Source: Gigaspora rosea
Lineage: Eukaryota > Glomeromycota > Glomeromycetes > Diversisporales > Gigasporaceae
DNA length: 64,000 nt
Assembly: GCA_003550325.1 (NCBI GenBank)
Contig: QKWP01001962.1
Coordinates: forward strand, 1-64,000
Reading direction: 5' to 3'
This document shows positions 46,930 through 58,444 of the stretch, in pieces (positions within the stretch are counted from its first letter, which is position 1; each line of letters opens with the position of its first letter). The notes under the pieces are model-generated. The model ran no database searches, was not told where the DNA came from, and was given only the letters and a program-made list of their open reading frames with translations. A program made the position numbers and the translations under genes.

Positions 46930-48200
46930 TAGGTTCCCAATTCTGTTTCTCGTAGTACCTAACAAGGCGATCACTATTGTAATATTGCTTTAACATTTTT
47001 CCTTCAGTTGTACAAAGTTTGTACGCTCCATTGTTCAATTTATCTTTAACAATGAAAGGTCCAATTCTTTTCTCTTCAAATTTTACAGAGCGTGAGGCTT
47101 CTATATCTTTCCTTTGTATTCAAACTTTGTCACCAATTTCAAATTCTTCTTTTTGGATCTTTGAATCGAATCTTATTTTCTGTTTCTTTTGGGCTTTAGT
47201 AGTGTTTTCTCTAGCAGCATTATGTCGATAAGGTAATTCTTCTATTAATTCGAATGTTCATTGTAGTATACTATCTTCCAGTAATATTTCTTTATCTGTG
47301 TCTGCTGGATCTACTGGAATAATAGTTTCAATTAGTAGAATGGCTTGTCGTCCATATACCAAATAAAAAGGAGTATATCTGGTAGTTGCATGTCATTTAG
47401 TTCTGTATGCAAATAATACTATAGATATATAGATGTCCCAATCTTCATTAGTTTCTGTAACTTTTGCGAAAGAGTTACAAAGGGTTCTATTTAATCTTTC
47501 GACCATTCTATTAGTCTGAGAATGGTAAGGCGAGGAGAATATATATTTTATTAAAAACTTTTCACACAATATTCTAACAATTTCACTGGTAAAGTTCTTT
47601 CCATTGTCTAACAATATCATTTTTGGCATGCCATGTCTACAAACAATTTCTTCAAAAATAAATTTAGCTAACGTTTCTGTACTGGCATCAGTTACAGCTT
47701 TGGCTTCCAGCCAACGAGTAAGATAGTTGGTAGCAACAATAATATAGCAATTATTTCGAGCGGTTATTGGTAAAGGTTCTACTAAATCAATTCCTATTCG
47801 TTCAAAGGCTCTTCCTACTTGAATAGAGTGGAGGGGTTCTTTTCTTTTACTTTTACCATGTTTTTAGCATGTTTCACATGATCAAACATAATTCTGCACG
47901 TCTCAGTACATCTGGTCCCAATAGTATCGTTCAGCTATCTTATAGTACTCAGTTTCTAAATGTCCAGTGGTAGAATGACTATGCATCATATATAGAATGG
48001 GTACAACTTTAGTCCATTTAATTACTCTAATAAGCTTGTCTGCGTTTTTGTGATTCTTTTTGTATAACAGGTTATCTTTTACTTTGTAGTATCTAGATTG
48101 GTTAATAATTGTCCATTTCTCCTTGTCTGTGAGTTCATGAGGTAGTGTGTCTGTTTCTAGATATTCTAGCAAGTGTTGATATTGATCTAAATTCATGTTG
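46930..48200 (-). pseudogene. Integrase domain (HHCC zinc finger, DDE core, GPF module)
   Basis: N-terminal H2C2 finger: MHSHSTTGHLETEYYKIAERY, then SCETC after stops. The core has GIDLV with Asp at 47,786-47,788, LLDNGKNF with Asp at 47,606-47,608, and VERLNRTL with Glu at 47,498-47,500. The second Asp and the Glu have 35 residues between them, as expected for D,D35E. The C-terminal GPF module is RIGPFIVKDKL near 47,055. The family normally inserts cDNA into chromosomes. Stops at RTK*HATT (near 47,392), ILQ*TF and YV*SCETC* break it, and each can come from TGG, CGA or CAA by one transition. The three catalytic acids are retained. Confidence 0.85.
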
Positions 48201-48204
48201 AGTT

Positions 48205-48605
48205 AATGAAGGAGGGGTGTGTCTGGATCAGTAATCTAGAAAGGGTGTCAACATTTGAATGGATTCTTCTGGGTTTATAGATAACAGTAAAGTAATATGG
48301 TTGTAGTTTCATCATCCAACGGCCTAATCGTCACTTTGGTTGGGATGACTTTAACCATTTAAGAGCAAAGTGGGCTGTAACTAATGTAAGCTGGCTTGTA
48401 CCAAAATATTTATAAAAATGTTCAATGGCCCATACAATGGCAGTGCATTCTAGTTTGGTGGCTCCATAATTTAGTTCTTCTTTCTTTAAACTTTTGCTCA
48501 CATATACAATAGGGTGTTCCTTTTTATCGTCTGATAACTGACTTAGAGTAGCTCCGAGGCCAGTATAAGAAGCATCAGTAGACAAGATAAATTCTCATTT
48601 GTAGT
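48205..48605 (-). pseudogene. RNase H domain
   Basis: STDASYTGLGATLSQ carries the first-aspartate motif. PIVYVSKSLKKEELNYGATKLE and CTAIVWAIEHFYKYF match the family's middle. TAHFALKWL has Ala where TDH is expected. After a stop, VIYKPRRIHSNVDTLSRL gives the usual HxNVDxLSR end. It removes the RNA strand during reverse transcription. The Asp-to-Ala change and the stop make it inactive. Confidence 0.8.
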
Positions 48606-49580
48606 TAGGATAGACTAGGATAGGGGCCGTAGTTAATCAAGTCTTCAATTCATCAAAGGCTTTTGACAGCATTCACTCTATTCATATTCATTATTTTTAT
48701 GTAGTAACTGGTTAAGAGAATAAGCGATTGAGGAAAAATGTTTTATGAATCTCCTATAATATCTAGCGAGTCCTAGAAATGATCATAGCTAGGTAACATT
48801 TTTGGGAGGCTGAATGTTTTGGACAGCCATTATGTTATCTGGGTCTGGAAAAATTTCTTTTTCTTCTATAATGTGTCCTAAAAAGGATAGTTGCTTCATC
48901 CAAAAGTTACATTTTTCTATATTTAATTTCAATCCAGCTTTTTTGATCCTTGTGAGTATTTCTCTTAAATGTTTAATATGATCATCAAATGTTCAAGAGA
49001 AGACATTAGTATCATTAAGGTACACAACTACATATTTGTAAGCTATGCCTTTATAAACTTGGTTCATAAGACGTTGAAAGGTAGCAAGTGCATTACAAAG
49101 CCTAAAGGACATAACGTTGAATGCATAAGTTCCGTATCTCATGATAAATGCATTTTTCTCTCTATCTTCTGGGTGTACTTCTACTTGCCAATATCCACTT
49201 ATAAGATCTAAGGTTGAAAAGTAAGTGGCTCTAGCTAAGGCATCTAGCATTTCATCTATTCTGGGTAATGGATACTAGTTTCTTTTAGTTACTGCATTCA
49301 GTTTTCAGTAATCTACACAAAATCTTTTCTTTCTATTTTTCTTTGTTACTAGTACAACAGGGGAGGCCCAAGGGCTAAAGGATTCCTTAATTAAACCATT
49401 GTCTAACATTCACTGTACCTCTTCATTAATAAAGGTCTGTTCGGTAAGAAGTACCATATAGGATCGGGAGCTAATAGGGGGCACATTATCTGTGATTATC
49501 CAATGGGTAACCAGATCAGTTTTTCCTAGTTGAGTCATATTTTTTGCAAAAAGGTTAGCAAATTCAAGGAGCAGTTGTCG
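48606..49580 (-). pseudogene. Reverse transcriptase domain
   Basis: In order: TDLVTHWIITDN and PISSRSY (start), ASPVVLVTKKNRKKRFCVDY, then FSTLDLISGYWQVEV with the first catalytic Asp. SFRLCNALATFQRLMN stands in place of PFGLCNAPATFQ, followed by the catalytic box YLND (49,011-49,022) where YLDD is expected. The YLDD Asp-to-Asn, Gly-to-Arg and Pro-to-Leu changes are each one transition. Several stops interrupt the frame between the pieces. Gypsy-type RT by motif wording. Confidence 0.85.
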
Positions 49581-49724
49581 AAATTGGGCTCCTTGGTTAG
49601 TAGTTAGGAGTCCTACTTTCGGTTTGATTTTCTGAGTCATAATAGTATAAATTTCTCGAATACTTCTAGTTTCCGTTATGCCTGTATCTTCAAGTAGTTT
49701 TTGATCATGCTCAGAATGACTCAA

Positions 49725-50640
49725 AAATTTTGATCCTTATCTTCAGCAGCGTTTATAGGAGTAAGATCATTGTACAAATTTCTTACACGATAATGAAAGG
49801 TTTCAAAGTAATCAACTCGAGCTTGTAGGGTCTTTATAGTCTGTTTCTGATTGCTATAATATTTGGCTTGGGCTTGTTGTTGAATCTGTTCCTAAAGAAG
49901 GAGAATTAATTTAGATACGTTTATAATGGTTGCAGCAGATTCGACAAGTGCAACCAGAGTGATCTCTGGGGCTAAAGAACTTGGACAATGGGTCAGTTCT
50001 GGATCTATGAGGAGTAGAGGTCTTCATAGCATTCTTTGCAACATGAATCATATTGGTCAAGCTCGGTTTTCGGTTTGGCTATAATACATTCTCTACAGAG
50101 TCCTACTGTAACCTAGAACTCTTTTGTAGGTTCTCTATTGCTTTATGGTAGTCAAACTCAGGATGGCTGGTATCAAAAGATTCAGTCAAAATTCTCTGCA
50201 ATTGTTCTTCTTCAGTTTCTGTTAATTGAACTTGGGAAGCTCTCATAATGATATTAACATCATCATATGTATAGTCTTGGTTGGATCAGTCAGTCTTTAA
50301 CGGTTCTAAAGCATGAGCAAGATCTTCATTACTTTCTTCTAACTGTACCTTTGCCAGTCAGAAAATTAAGCTTTGATTAAGATCATAAGCATGTCCAGTG
50401 CTTTGGCTAGATTCCGTATAGTGGCACACTCAGTTCCATAAATTATAGTTTGAATTGTACTCTATATCCTTGGCAGCTTTATAGGCATAAAGGTGTTCGA
50501 GTCCACAGAACCATGTATCTTCTTGCATAGAATCAAGATTTATCATTCTGGATCTAATTTCTTGTTCCTCACAGAGCTTATTTTTGGTTAGTGTTCCTCG
50601 GCCTTCACTATTAGTAAAAAACTCAATACTTTGGGAGTCA
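49725..50640 (-). pseudogene. Linker between zinc-finger region and RT, unrecognised
   Basis: Minus-strand frames include IRSRMINLDSMQEDTWFCGL and YDDVNIIMRASQVQLTETEE, separated by stops. It is Glu/Gln-rich with helical character. It has no known domain and is probably a spacer of the pol polyprotein. Confidence 0.3.
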
Positions 50641-50642
50641 TT

Positions 50643-51080
50643 CTAGTCAAGAGCATGATGAAAATCTTTCCAACATCCCTTGCAAACTAAAGCTTGCTCC
50701 AGTGGGCGGATTTCTTCGGGCTTTTGAGGTACTTTACAATGACAACAATAGTTTGTTTGAAGAGGAGAGTGATTGTAACGACGCTGGGCTTCAACTTCTG
50801 AAGGTTGACAACTATACACATATCGTTGGTTTTCCAAAATCTGGGTCTTTTGTGGCAGTTAGCTCCAATATGTCCATATTGTCCACATTGGTAGCATTGG
50901 TTCTCAGGGCAATCCTTATACAAATGTCCTGGTTGAGCTCAAGTTTTACAAATATTTCTTTTTGGGCCTGCCTAGAACAATAGGTGACAAGATGTCCATG
51001 ACATCAGTAGCAATAACATTCATTGTTAGGACAGTCAGCATACAAATGATTGTAAGAGGAGCAGCGACCACATTTCTGGG
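50643..51080 (-). pseudogene. Extra zinc knuckles and a CxxC pair between protease and RT
   Basis: CGRCSSYNHLYADC (near 51,040-51,080) and CYQCGQYGHIGANC (near 50,855-50,900) both fit CX2CX4HX4C. A third, imperfect one (CYC...CHGHLVTYC, with a stop) lies between them. Downstream, CCHC...CKGCWKDFHH (50,643-50,760) forms a CX2C-X17-CX2C ribbon-like pair. These lie after the protease, not at the end of gag, which is an unusual placement for gypsy elements. They probably bind nucleic acid. Confidence 0.6.
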
Positions 51081-51229
51081 TCGAGGAGGAGGTACTAGGT
51101 CTGGGTCTTCGGTTAATGGTTGTCCATCCATTGGGCTCTGGCTCAAGCACATAGATTTCCTTGGGGTTCAAGTATTCCTGTTCAAACTTTTCCAAGTCCT
51201 TGTTATCAGTGATAGTGGGTTGGGTTAGT

Positions 51230-51620
51230 AGCGGTTGATACATTTTGTAAGTGGTAGGAACACATATCTTCTGTTTATTCCATCTAAAAGTATAAGCTTT
51301 ATTCTTCCAGCTATAGCTAGCATCTACTTTCTGTGACCAGTCATTTCCCAAAAGTAATGAGTAGGAGGAGGCATTCATTATTTCTATATTCAAAGGATAA
51401 TGATTCCTTCAATTTCTACCAGTAAGTTTTTAACTATTCACAGAAGTTGAACAGAGGATCCAGTAGCTGAAACTATCAGGCAAGTGGAAGGGGCTTCTAT
51501 TTTTAATTTCAATTCCTTTACAACCTGGTGGGAGATCATACTAACAGCAGCACTGCTATCAATTATAGCATGATAGATTTTCCTTGTAATTTAATATTAC
51601 ACTTAACAGGGGTAGTAAAT
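51230..51620 (-). pseudogene. Aspartic protease (retropepsin) domain
   Basis: IIDSSAAVSMIS (Asp at 51,558-51,560) stands where DSGA or DTGA is expected, so the flap glycine reads Ser. It is followed by LIVSATGSSVQLL and, in another frame, by SYSLLLGNDW, matching the family's ILGxDW second half. A frame change before the Asp and a stop after it break the domain. The normal role is cleavage of Gag-Pol. Confidence 0.7.
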
Positions 51621-52026
51621 GTCAGTATCTGTTGGGTTTTGGGTTCATCAGCTAAATAATTAGCAAGAGCCATTCGTATTGACACATTGGCCAAGAAGGT
51701 TTCAAACTGTTCATAAGTATAATCATTAGTGGTATCGATGCTATAGACATCACGGGGGTATGGAGTGAAGGGTTGACTCGTGATCTGGATTGGGATCGGT
51801 CAGAGGATCGATATCCCTGATTGTCCCTAGGTTGATCTTGGGATTGACTTTGACTTTGGGATCAATTATATCTGGCATAGTTATTATAATTTCGATCTCT
51901 GGATCTACTATAGTTTCTGGATCTGAAGTGGTCAGAGGAGTAGTAGTTCCTAGAAGAGTAGTTATTATTCCTGCTTCTGGGTAGATATCCTTGATGGTCC
52001 CTTTTATTATCATGGCATCAAGCATG

Positions 52027-52068
52027 ACAATTGAGGATAAAATGTCTCTTTTGTCCACAGTAATAACA
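52027..52068 (-). pseudogene. Gag zinc knuckle (CCHC)
   Basis: CYYCGQKRHFILNC: CX2CX4HX4C in the usual place at the end of Gag. The longer open frame 51,750-52,076 is out of frame with it and is a shadow. Confidence 0.75.
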
Positions 52069-52339
52069 GGTGGCATTACCAGCAGCTTTCGGAGACTGGT
52101 CCTAGCTTTGGTCTGAAAAGTACGCAGGAGTAGTCAGAGGGCAGTCTGTTTCTCTAGTAAATTAACACTAAGCTTGGCTATTTGTTCAGTGAGTCGATCG
52201 ATAGCCTGGTTGGTATTATTAGCATTGTGGTCATTGATCATTATTTGTCCTGTTTCCCATTAGTGTGCTTTACCAATGGTATTATTCAAGGTAGTAGGTT
52301 CAGAGGCTTGAACATTTACAGCATATTCAGGTTGTAGCC

Positions 52340-53389
52340 CTTGAATAAAGAATTGGATCATTACACTGGCTGAAAAGACGTTGCCTGGATCTACTCAGCC
52401 TTTTAGTTGTTTAAACCAGCTAACATAGGTATCAACTATGTCTGATCCTTGCTTTATTTCGAATAATTGCTTTTGCCAAGCTGCTTTCTGTTTTGTGGTA
52501 TTAAACTTATTTTTAAAAAGATATGCGAAACTATAAATCCTAATACCATTAACATCCTGGCTGTGCCTTTCACTATTAAAGTGGGTAGGGGCATTGGCAA
52601 GACTTGCTAGCCATTCCTGGGCATTATCTTTCATATAAGCGCAGGCGAGTTCTAATTGCTGAGCGGTACTCCAATGGTTAGCCTTGGCAGCTCGTTCAAA
52701 TTCTTCGATCCAGGTTACTGGGTCTTGGGTGCCATCACCACAGTAGAAGTCAATTTTGAGAAGAGATTTCTCACTTTCCTGTCCCATAGCATTAGCAAGA
52801 GCAGTCATAGCTTGGGCAGCATCAGTTAAAGCATTTTTGGCCATATTTTTAACTTCTAATTCTGGTTCTTCGGGTTCTATAATGTGTTGTGATTCTGTGT
52901 CTAAATAACTTTCTTCTTCACAAGGTGCTTCTTCCTGTATTTCTTCTTTAGGTAAATCTTTTTCTAAATTTATTTCTTCTTCGAGGGCAACTTGTCAATA
53001 AACAGCTTCGTCAGGATATGCTTCAATAATTGGAGGTTCAATAGCAATTGCAAGAGAAGGAGTAATAGCTCAGTGTTTAATTTGAAGAGAAGTTTAGATT
53101 GAAGTATTATCAGAGAGGAGATTTGGCTGGGTATAGAATTAGGTAATAACAGGTGTTTGAGGAGCAGGTGCTTTTTGTGGGGTATGTCGAAATGGTGGAA
53201 GAGGTATTTTTTGAATAAATCGATATAATTGGTTTTCAGGGTAGTTGGGTATGGGGGTAAGTCATCAAGAGGGACTGCAGTTAGAGGTGAGGTAGGTAAG
53301 TCTAAATGATGAGAGAATTGGATTTGAGTAGCCTCTTTTTGTAAGGGGCTAAGGATAGAGAATGTGAAGGTCCCGCTAAGTTTTGTCAT
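52340..53389 (-). pseudogene. Gag (capsid, Retrotrans_gag-like)
   Basis: ATG at 53,389 opens MTKLSGTFTFSILSPLQ. After a frame change near 53,200 the acidic stretch EEEINLEKDLPKEEIQEE leads to MAKNALTDAAQAM (52,844). The capsid-like core follows: DFYCGDGTQDPVTWIEEFER, AYMKDNAQEWL, FKNKFNTTKQKAAWQKQL, FEIKQGSDIVDTYVSWFKQL. This order (W-x2-EF, A-x-W, F...KF, Q...V-x2-Y) is that of Retrotrans_gag. A TGA in place of a probable Trp codon ends the frame at 52,395, but VDPGNVFSASVMIQFFIQGL continues it. Confidence 0.75.
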
Positions 53390-53804
53390 CTAAGTCGTCT
53401 GGTGCTAAGGCGAATATTGATCATGGGGTAATACTAAATTCTAAGTCGTCACCAAGTTTGTGAATGACAGAGATGAACTGGTTAAAGAAGTCTAGTAGCT
53501 GTCTGTGGGCAATTGGTATAGCTTGTGTTACTCCTTCAAGGTAAGTGTCAAAGCATTTCCTTTGAAATTCAAGAGTAAATTTGAACGAAGAGTGTATTGA
53601 GTATGGGTTAAGAGAAGGGTAGCAATAATGTCAAGTAGGTTTAACTGATCATTATTGTATCGGCAGCTAAAAACAATATCCCGTCTGCAGCTCTGGAACT
53701 ATTATAAGTTCATCATTCACAAAGCTCAAAATGGGTAGCAATCGTCTGTTGGGTATAACTATTGGTGTGGTAGATATATTAATATTGGTTCCAAAAAGTT
53801 CGAA

Positions 53805-53952
53805 AAGCTCAATGATAGACTGTAGGTAGAAAACAAGTAGAGCAAGATAAATCGGGATTATTAATTTGCTGAACAGTGGTAGCAAGAGCAGATGGGTAAC
53901 AAGCGTCGTGGGCTTCAATATGTTGTAAATAGAGTTGGTAGGCTCTATTCAT
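53805..53952 (-). pseudogene. Short leader frame upstream of gag
   Basis: ATG at 53,952 opens 47 codons (MNRAYQLYLQHIEAHDACYP...CSTCFLPTVYH) to TGA near 53,808. It might be the true N-terminus of Gag broken by a stop, or an upstream open frame. The following 400 bp are too decayed to follow. Confidence 0.35.
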
Positions 53953-54087
53953 ATAAGGTTTAAAAGGTTAGTAGTTCAAAAAATAATGTTCGCTTCAATA
54001 TGTTCAAAAGGTAAAGGGTTCTGTTGACGATTTCAGCAATAACAGGTTGAGTCTGGATCAAAATAAAATAACAAAAAAAAACAAAAA

Positions 54088-54295
54088 TGCTACAAAAGCA
54101 AAGGCTTAAAGTATGCCCTTCAGAATGAATCTCTTTTAATCCAACAGGAAAACACAGTACTACAAAAGCAAAAGGCTTTAAGTATGCTCTTCCGAATGAA
54201 TCTTTTTCAATCTGACAGGAAAAAACAGTGCTACAAAAGCAAGAGGCTTCAAGTATGCCCTTCTGAACGAATCTTTTTCAATTTGACAAAAAACT
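54088..54295. repeat. Three leader repeats of about 70 bp
   Basis: Units begin CTACAAAAGC at 54,091, 54,160 and 54,231. Each contains AGTATGCCCTTC-GAATGAATCT and TTTAATCCAACAGGAAAA-like sequence. They lie in the retrotransposon 5' untranslated region, between the primer site and gag. Confidence 0.85.
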
Positions 54296-54395
54296 AATAA
54301 ATAATCAACTAGAAGGAGAAAAGGGGAAAGAAGAGGAATAGAGAGTATACTAGTGGCAGAGGGTGGTTCTAGTGTTCTGGCTGCTTTAAATGATT

Positions 54396-54412
54396 TCTGC
54401 CAGAAGGCACCA
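54396..54412 (-). other. Primer-binding site
   Basis: On the minus strand the 5' LTR ends GTAACA, then TTT, then TGGTGCCTTCTGGC. A TGG start a few bases inside the LTR is the usual complement of a tRNA 3' CCA end. The tRNA identity was not determined. Confidence 0.65.
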
Positions 54413-54415
54413 AAA

Positions 54416-54903
54416 TGTTACAAGCAATTATTGCCTTCAATATAGTATTTGCAATACAGCACACGGCAACAGGGATCTTATAAGGGTCAGAGAAGATATG
54501 AAGCAGTGTGTAAGTGGAATATTACTTCACTAAGGTGGTTCAATATATATATTTATTGATTTACAGCAAGTATTTATTGGACAAAGATATATTTTATTTA
54601 TTTAACAATTTTATTCAAGAGATATAATTATTCTGAATTATTGAGAAGAAAGGGGAATCTGAGTCTAGTGTGTAGAAGAGAAAAAGCTAGGATTTATATA
54701 TCTTTTTACACTAATAGTAGAAGCAGTTAATGGGAGTGGTAATAGTAATAGTAGTAGCAGCAGTAGTGGTAGTGGTAGTGGTACTTGTGCTTCTAACCAT
54801 AATAATAATAATACTAATAACGATAATAAAATAATAATAACATATACAATAATAATAATATAAAACTAATAGTAATCTAATAACTAAAATTCATTCTATA
54901 ACA
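54416..54903 (-). repeat. 5' LTR
   Basis: 488 bp, TGTTACAAGC...TTCTATAACA on the plus strand. It lacks the nested MITE. It is followed by target duplication copy CTAC (54,904-54,907). Confidence 0.92.
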
Positions 54904-55190
54904 CTACTTCCAAATGTCTTATCCAATAAATCAAATCAAAATTCTAATTTATTAAAAATTAACCATATGAGTTGCTATGATAAAACATCTTCTTTAATAT
55001 AATTGAAATTATATATATAATTAATACCAGAAATCTAGTACAAACTTCAAAATGTATAGTTTACAAACTGGCTATATACAAAATCTTGTATACTACTGGA
55101 TAGCATGTTCAAATATTCAAATATAATCATTTTAATTTGTATATTAAAAAATATATATATGATTGTTTTTTACAAGATATGAAATTTTTA

Positions 55191-55862
55191 TCTCTTAAAT
55201 CATCTAGCAAATAAATTTGCTTGCTAGAATTTTTTTTTATATTTTTTTAAAATTACTTAAAATTTTATTAAAGATAAGACTCCTTTTTCTAAGCTAAAAT
55301 AAAAATTTAACATTTGTTAATTAGTATTTATTAAAATTTTTATAATAATATATATAAGTTTTTTAATAATTTAGTTTATTTTTGATTCATTCTAAAATTT
55401 TACTATAAAATTTTTTCAAAAAATTTTTAAAAACTTCAAATTTTTATATGTTATTGAGAAAAAAATTTTTTTTACTACTAGTAGAAGTTGAAATTTTAAT
55501 TATAAACTAACAAAAATTTTTATAAATTATACAATTTGATAGATTCTACAATTTTTATTATGAATATAGAATACTTATTCTTAATAATTTAAAAAGTTTG
55601 TTATATACTAAAAATAAATTTTTTAAAAATTTTAATTTTTGTAAAATTTTACTTTTTTTAGTTTATACGAACTTTATTTTTTTTCTAATAATTTAAAAAT
55701 TAAATATACTAAAATATAATTTTTAATTATAGTTTTAATTTAAAAAAATTTTTTTAAAAAAATATTAAGATTTGATAAAAATAGATCAGAAGCAATATTT
55801 AAAAATTTAAAAAAAATTCTAGTAGAAAAATTTAACTGCTAAAATGAATAGTTTAAAGGATA
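55191..55862. mobile_element. MITE family B, copy 2 (inverted and diverged)
   Basis: It starts TCTCTTAAATC with the subterminal palindrome-like TAGCAAATAAATTTGCTTGCTA. AATTACTTAAAATTTTATT, then CTAAGCTAAAATAAAAATTTAA, match the complement of 29,330-29,390. It ends GTTTAAAGGA. Flanked by TA. Confidence 0.6.
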
Positions 55863-56282
55863 CTATCTTACTAGTAGTTAATTTGATAAAACTTGTAGCT
55901 GTGCATAGCTTTTAAGTAATATACCTGTTATACTTTACTATCTTTAGTAAAAAAATATAGCTTAATATATTAACAGGTTTCTAAACTTGATTCATTGTTT
56001 TATATATATAAAAACTGGTTTCTAATAGTCTGATATACATGAATATACTTGAAAATATATGCATATTTGTTGATATAAATCTATATTTTTATACTGTATT
56101 ATAGATCAAATGAACACTTATGAGCCAAAAAATGATTTGGCTTATTTGAATCTGCAATTATTGCAGTTTGCAAATTGATCAAATTTGTAGATTGCTATAC
56201 AACTATACAATCTTTGTCCTATTGTGTAATATGTTTTTGGCCAAAATTCAATATTAATATATTATTTTTATAAAATTTGTTA

Positions 56283-56418
56283 GCTATATCTATGCTTATC
56301 AAAAAATTATTGGACAATTGTTCAACTATTTAAAAATCAAATAATTGTTCGCTATATCTATGCTTATCAAAATATTATTGGACAATTGTTCAACTATTTA
56401 AAAATCAAATAATTGTTC
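56283..56418. repeat. 68-bp tandem duplication
   Basis: Two copies with a period of 68 bp (GCTATATCTATGCTTATC at 56,283 and 56,351), nearly identical. Confidence 0.85.
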
Positions 56419-56646
56419 AAGTAATTGTATTAGTATACAACAATCTACAAATTTGATCAAAAGTCATACTATAGACATATAAAATATTGAAAATAAATTT
56501 TCTAAATTTTTTTAAATTTTTGTACTTAATCTCAAGATTACCAAATTTTTAAATTTAACCAAATTTTTCAAAATTTTTGCTGATTTTTTAGAGTTATATA
56601 TGGTCTGACCAATAAAAACAGACATATATATATATAATTAGACTAA

Positions 56647-57064
56647 TAAAATATCTGATTTTAGTGGCAATAAATTTTAAAATAATAGACAGAGTTTAAG
56701 TAAAAATTTATTTTAATTAGTACAAATAAGTATTTAATAATAGACAAAAATTGTTGAATATGTAATTTAAAAATAAACATGTGCATGAAGCAGCATGTAT
56801 TGTTTGTTATTTGCCAAATTACTATATTTGTTATATTGCTTATATTATAATATATAAAATATCTGATTTTATTGGCAATAAATTTTAAAATAATAGACAG
56901 AGTTTAAGTAAAAATTTATTTTAATTAGTACAAATAAGTATTTAATAATAGACAAAAATTGTTGAATATGTAATTTAAAAATAAACATGTGCATGAAGCA
57001 GCATGTATTGTTTGTTATTTGCCAAATTACTATATTTGTTATATTGCTTATATTATAATATATA
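56647..57064. repeat. 208-bp tandem duplication
   Basis: Two adjacent copies with a period of 208 bp. The only difference seen is TTAGTGGC against TTATTGGC. Each contains CATGTGCATGAAGCAGCATG. It is recent, or an assembly join. Confidence 0.85.
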
Positions 57065-57582
57065 AAAAAATAACAAGAAATAATTTTATGATTCTATAAG
57101 TTTTGCCAGATAATACTATAATAAATTTTATTAAAAAAACAAATTTTTTTGCAATTTTAAGTACTGGTATTAAAAAATTTTTATTCAAATTTTTCCAAAT
57201 ATTTGCTAATATCCAAATAAAGATTTATAATTTGATATTCAAAATTTTACATATTTTTGAGTTATACCAATTTGCAATCCATAATAATTCTATAATTGAA
57301 TAATCTAAATTTATGATTAAAAGATTAATATTTTGCAAGAAATGTTTTTTGTAAGAATATAGATAATTTTATTAACAAAATTCTAAGTTATATACATTTT
57401 TTTTTTTATATTATACCTGTTTATATATTTTAATTGGCTTGAAATCGTAAAAATTTTATATAGAGGTTAATTAGAAAATAGTATTTCTTCTAAATATCTG
57501 GATTAAAAGATAGAGAATATTTGATCAAAAACTTGGTTTGAGTATAAAAACAACTATTTAATTATAGCAACAAACTATTGAT

Positions 57583-57670
57583 ATATAGAATCTTTGCTTA
57601 AAAAATCAAGTTATCAAATATAGTAAAATATATGTTTAATAACTTGATTTTTAAAGCAAAAACTATATAT
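57583..57670. mobile_element. Small foldback
   Basis: GCTTAAAAAATCAAGTTAT and ATAACTTGATTTTTAAAGC flank a 25-bp centre, with TATATAG/CTATATA outside. About 88 bp. Confidence 0.65.
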
Positions 57671-57699
57671 ATACAGTATCAAAGAACTTTAAAGTAAAT

Positions 57700-58440
57700 A
57701 ATTTATTATTATTAGTTATTCATTAATTTCAAAAAAAAATCCATCAACTTCTAACTAAACTTCTATTTCTATTTATGCTAACCCTTTACTAATCTCTTTA
57801 CTCTTTACTAATCCATCTTATATATATTTATTCAACTAATCAAATAAACTGCTATATTATAATTATATTACAGATTACATAATCTAAACTAGCCTCTATT
57901 AATTTATTGCATTATTTTCAATTCACATAGTCTAATCATTTTATTTGTATTATCTACTAAGTTATATATGCTATTACAAATAAAAGCTTGTAGTTCTAAA
58001 CCTAAGTATAATCACAAAAAAGTGCTTGAATTGTCTAACTGACTTAATTTGCAGCTATCTTATTGAGTTATTCTGTGACAATTTTAAAAATTCATAGTAT
58101 GAAATACAGATATAACCTTTAGCCAATTAGCATAGATTTGCCTTGGCAAGCCTGTCAATAAAGTGACAGGGATACAAAATTAGATAGTTCTATTGAATTA
58201 TACATTTAATTATAGTTTTGTATATAGTTCTTGCTATGAGATACAGATTGTAATTATATATGATTAGTAAATGCATAAGTTATTGTGAAAGATAAAATTG
58301 TTTTCAAGAATATTTAAAGGCCTTTTGTTAGTAGAAAAGGTTAACTTTTTTTGTGTTATTGCTCACTTTGTAGTGAAAACTGCTCTATTGTTCTTTTAGT
58401 GACTTCTAGACTAAGAGCAATTTATTTTGTAATTAGATAT
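57700..58440. other. AT-rich intergenic stretch
   Basis: No gene, RNA gene or clear repeat was recognised. Confidence 0.5.
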
Positions 58441-58444
58441 GGTA

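Larger units (their letters stand above)
44923..54903 (-). mobile_element. Ty3/gypsy LTR retrotransposon (degenerate, near full length)
   Basis: LTRs flank a minus-strand gag-pol region in the order gag, protease, RT, RNase H, integrase, which defines Ty3/gypsy. The 4-bp target duplication CTAC (44,919-44,922 and 54,904-54,907) shows one insertion event. Without the nested MITE the element is about 9.4 kb. A primer-binding site and a polypurine tract are present. Every coding block carries stops, and several catalytic residues are changed, so it is inactive. The 5' LTR is the right-hand one. No chromodomain is visible after the integrase. Confidence 0.92.

Noticed and set aside
50962..51228. 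Plus-strand frames over the retrotransposon (also 47,019-47,231, 48,969-49,211, 50,702-50,983 and 51,790-51,984)
   Set aside because: They are antisense to recognisable gag-pol motifs.
51750..52076. Minus-strand frame rich in Asp-Pro-Glu-Thr
   Set aside because: The gag zinc knuckle lies in a different frame of the same DNA, so this is a shadow of gag.
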